From: Pandoraea nosoerga | GTDB taxonomy: Bacteria; Pseudomonadota; Gammaproteobacteria; Burkholderiales; Burkholderiaceae | Length of the DNA stretch: 64,000 bases | Reading direction: 5' to 3' | Assembly (NCBI RefSeq): GCF_902459585.1 | Contig: NZ_CABPSC010000014.1 | Location: forward strand, 62,001 to 126,000 | Part shown: positions 61,804-64,000 of the stretch, one piece after another | Position numbering within the stretch: the first letter of the stretch is position 1 | How the letters are laid out: each line of letters begins with the position of its first letter | Notes under the pieces: model-generated | Database searches by the model: none | What the model saw: the letters and a program-made list of their open reading frames with translations, nothing else | What the model was told of the DNA's origin: nothing | Made by a program: the position numbers and the translations under genes

Positions 61804-62727
61804 TCAACGTCCATCGAAACAGGCCGCAAGCCGCTGTTGCTCGAACGCCTGCGCCACGTGGTCCACGAATACTCGCGTGCGAAGCGGCAATTGCTTCTTG
61901 TTCGAGTAGTAGATGAACACACCACCGTACTCTTCGTACCAGCCGGGCAGCAGACGCCGGAGGCGGCCGTCGGCCAGCAGGGGGGCTGCGTGCGGCATCG
62001 GCAGCAGCGCCACACCGTAGCCGAGCGCCACGGCATGGGCCATCGCTTCGGGGTCGTCGAAGATCATGCGCGTGCGCGCCTCGACGTTTGCGCGCTCGCC
62101 GATGGCGTTTCTCAACTCCCACGCACGCAGCCGTCCGCTGGTGCCCGAGCGGCGGAGGATGGCGTCGAACGCGACGAGCTCCGACGGATGCGTGGGCGCC
62201 GCACGGCCCGCCATGTACGCCGGCGCGGCACAGATCACGGCATAAGTCGGTGCGAGACGACGGGCGATCACACCGGGCGTCAGTTCGATGCCGCCGCCGA
62301 TGGCCGCGTCAAATCCTTCGGCGACCACATCCACGCTACGGTTCTCGAAGCGCCAGTCGGGCACGATGTCGGGATAGCGCGCAAGGAAATCCCCAAGCAG
62401 CGGCACCAGGTACTGCCGGCCGAACGAGTGCGCAACGCTCACCTTGAGCACGCCGGACGGCGCGCTCTCGCGCTCGGCCGCACGCGAGAAGGCGTCGGCG
62501 AGCGCGGCGAACGGTGCGTCCACGTCGAGCAGGAAACGCTCCCCGCCGGCCGTCAACGTAAGACTGCGCGTGCTGCGATGAAACAGCCGCAAGCCCAGCC
62601 TCGCCTCGAGTCGTGCCACGTTCTTGCTCACCGCCGCGGGCGTCATGCCCAGCCGACGTGCGGCCGCGGAGAAACTTCCGGCACGCGCGCTCAGCACGAA
62701 CGATTCGATCAGGTGCATGGCATCCAT
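61804..62727 (-). CDS. LysR-family transcriptional regulator
   Basis: Regulator of 307 aa: helix-turn-helix domain (residues 1-60) with FVLSARAGSFSAAARRLGMTPAAVSKNVARLE (in part) and the signature ARLGLRLFHRSTRSLTLT. The effector domain starts near residue 92 (VLKVSVAHSFGRQYLVPLLGDF). The subgroup resembles CrgA/AaeR-type regulators. It diverges from the SDR gene at 62835 with a 107-bp AT-richer spacer, the classical arrangement in which a LysR protein controls its neighbour. Confidence 0.9.
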   Translation of the reverse strand: MDAMHLIESFVLSARAGSFSAAARRLGMTPAAVSKNVARLEARLGLRLFHRSTRSLTLTAGGERFLLDVDAPFAALADAFSRAAERESAPSGVLKVSVAHSFGRQYLVPLLGDFLARYPDIVPDWRFENRSVDVVAEGFDAAIGGGIELTPGVIARRLAPTYAVICAAPAYMAGRAAPTHPSELVAFDAILRRSGTSGRLRAWELRNAIGERANVEARTRMIFDDPEAMAHAVALGYGVALLPMPHAAPLLADGRLRRLLPGWYEEYGGVFIYYSNKKQLPLRTRVFVDHVAQAFEQQRLAACFDGR

Positions 62728-62834
62728 CGTTTATCTATTCCTGATGGTTGAAACTGATGATCTTTATTATCGCCTAGTTGCGATGTAATCGGGCGACCAT
62801 ACTGACGCTACTTTCAACCGAAATGGAGTCAACC

Positions 62835-63578
62835 ATGGCAACGAATTTCCGGGACAAGGTGGTTTTCGTGACGGGCGGTTCGCGCGGCATCGGCGCTGCG
62901 ATCGTTCAGCGTTTCGCGCACGAGGGCGCTGCCGTCGCCTTCACGTACAAGGGCTCGAAGGCCGCGGCCGAGACCCTGGCCGCGCGCATCGAGCAAGCGG
63001 GCGGCCGCGCGCTCGCTTTGCCGGCCGACGCTGCCGACGCCGCAGCGCTCGCTCGTGCGGTCGACGACGCCGCGCATCGGTTCGGGCGCATCGACATTCT
63101 GGTCAATAACGCCGGCGTGTTTTCCATGGCGCCGATCGCCGATCTCGCGCTCGAGGAATTCGACCGGATGGTGGATGTGAACGTGCGCTCGGTGTTCGTC
63201 GCGTCGAAGGCGGCGCTCGCGCACATGGGCGAGGGCGGCCGCATCATCAACATCGGTTCGTGCAATGCGGATCGCATGGCCTTCGTGGGCGGTGCCACGT
63301 ATTCGATGAGCAAGGCGGCGCTCGTGGGGCTCGTGAAGGGCATGGCGCGCGACCTTGGTCCGCGGGGCATCACCGTCAACAACGTGCAGCCGGGGCCGAC
63401 CAACACCGACATGAATCCGGCGACAGGCGAGTTCGCCGGCGGCATGCACGAGCTCATGGCGCTCAAGCGCCATGCCCGGCCGGAAGAGATCGCAGCAATG
63501 GTCGCATACGTCGCCAGCGAAGAAGCCGGCTTTGTGACCGGAGCGAGCCTCACCATCGACGGCGGCTACAGCGCGTGA
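62835..63578 (+). CDS. Short-chain dehydrogenase/reductase (FabG-like)
   Basis: NAD(P)-dependent oxidoreductase of 247 aa. The cofactor loop is VTGGSRGIGAAIVQRF, then NNAGVFSMAPIADL, the catalytic Ser in INIGSCNADRMAF, Tyr and Lys in YSMSKAALVGL, and the C-terminal EEAGFVTGASLTIDGGYSA. ATG 62835 follows TGGAGTCAACC. FabG-like wording does not fix the substrate; being alone and divergent from a LysR gene it is more likely an accessory reductase than the housekeeping 3-oxoacyl-ACP reductase. Confidence 0.9.
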   Translation: MATNFRDKVVFVTGGSRGIGAAIVQRFAHEGAAVAFTYKGSKAAAETLAARIEQAGGRALALPADAADAAALARAVDDAAHRFGRIDILVNNAGVFSMAPIADLALEEFDRMVDVNVRSVFVASKAALAHMGEGGRIINIGSCNADRMAFVGGATYSMSKAALVGLVKGMARDLGPRGITVNNVQPGPTNTDMNPATGEFAGGMHELMALKRHARPEEIAAMVAYVASEEAGFVTGASLTIDGGYSA

Positions 63579-63629
63579 TTCGCCCCGGTGTGACGCGTGG
63601 TGCAGGGCGGCCGCGGGCGGCCGGGCGTC

Positions 63630-64000
63630 TCACTCCGAGAACAGATCGAACAGCAGCGCGCGCATCCACTGGCTGGCCGGCTCGCGGTGGTAGCGCGCAT
63701 GCCAGAAGAGGTTGATCTGCACGTCGGGCAGTTCGAGCGGATGGTCGACGTAGCGCAGGCCGAAGTGCTGTGCGCTGCGTTGCGCGAACTTCTCCGTCAC
63801 CGTGGCGATAAGGTCAGTGGCGTGCAGGATGTCGGCCAGCGCCACAAAGTGCGGCACACGCAGCCGGATATTGCGCTGCACGTGCGCGCGTGCCATCAGG
63901 TCGTCGACCTGCCCGTGGCCGGTGCCCGCCGCGACCACCATCACCTGTTCGGCCCGCTCGAAATCCTCGCGCGTCATGCGGCGGCGTCCGGGCCGGTCGA
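63630..64000 (-). CDS. LysR-family regulator, C-terminal part (N-terminus outside window)
   Basis: The minus-strand frame is open from the right edge to a stop at 63630, giving about 122 residues. RNIRLRVPHFVALADILHATDLIATVTEKFAQR and PLELPDVQINLFWHARYHREPASQWMRALL (in parts) are typical of the effector-domain end of NodD/NahR-like LysR proteins. The DNA-binding half lies beyond the window. It is convergent with the SDR gene. Confidence 0.75.
   Translation of the reverse strand, partial: DRPGRRRMTREDFERAEQVMVVAAGTGHGQVDDLMARAHVQRNIRLRVPHFVALADILHATDLIATVTEKFAQRSAQHFGLRYVDHPLELPDVQINLFWHARYHREPASQWMRALLFDLFSE

Overview
The window is GC-rich (roughly two thirds G+C by eye) and reads as a chromosome segment of a betaproteobacterium of the family Burkholderiaceae. 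The evidence is gene order: hemH-hslR-grpE-thioredoxin-like-dnaK-dnaJ, panB-deoxynucleoside kinase-folK-pcnB-HAD-hda/purM, and exbB-exbD-lpxK-trm112-kdsB-adk are all arrangements I associate with Burkholderia and Pandoraea relatives. Pandoraea is my best guess at genus, but the sequence alone does not prove it. I see no phage, IS element, CRISPR array, rRNA or tRNA.

Layout. 1-8.1 kb: heme and heat-shock block, with two convincing sigma32 promoters (before grpE and before dnaK), ending in a PabB-PabC fusion for folate synthesis. 8.3-13.5 kb: a NitT/TauT-type ABC transporter diverging from a TctDE-like two-component system. 13.5-19.7 kb: pantothenate, folate, poly(A), Hda and purine genes. 19.9-27.6 kb: an accessory catabolic operon with a polyamine/opine-type ABC importer, an M24 creatinase-fold hydrolase with altered metal ligands, an amidohydrolase and a LysR regulator, preceded by two 14-bp palindromes exactly 30 bp apart. 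27.8-36.5 kb: miaA, mutL, DedA, AmiC, TsaE, QueG and XerD. 36.5-43.2 kb: an acyl-CoA ligase, YbaK, PlsY, YajQ, MurB, a patatin and PpnP. 43.6-48.4 kb: ArgF, a DUF3579 protein, S20, MurJ and SirB1. 48.5-56.8 kb: an Mpo1-like protein, an SDR, the adk-to-exbB cell-envelope operon, XseA and SodB. 56.9-64 kb: an HD-GYP phosphodiesterase, a DUF192 protein, two tandem small secreted basic proteins, RluE, Icd, a secreted unknown, and LysR/SDR genes up to the right edge.

The least ordinary signals are mostly regulatory. An identical 12-bp palindrome TCTTATATAAGA lies upstream of both icd and the DUF3579 gene. DnaA boxes cluster in the exbB-xseA gap, including two perfect ones. Five genes have a -10 hexamer only 7-9 nt before the start codon and no leader, which suggests leaderless mRNAs. 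The hda leader carries an attenuator-like hairpin. Several intergenic spacers hold perfect 8-10 bp tandem repeats. The strongest candidate for an undescribed function is the 19.9-27.6 kb uptake-and-hydrolysis operon.
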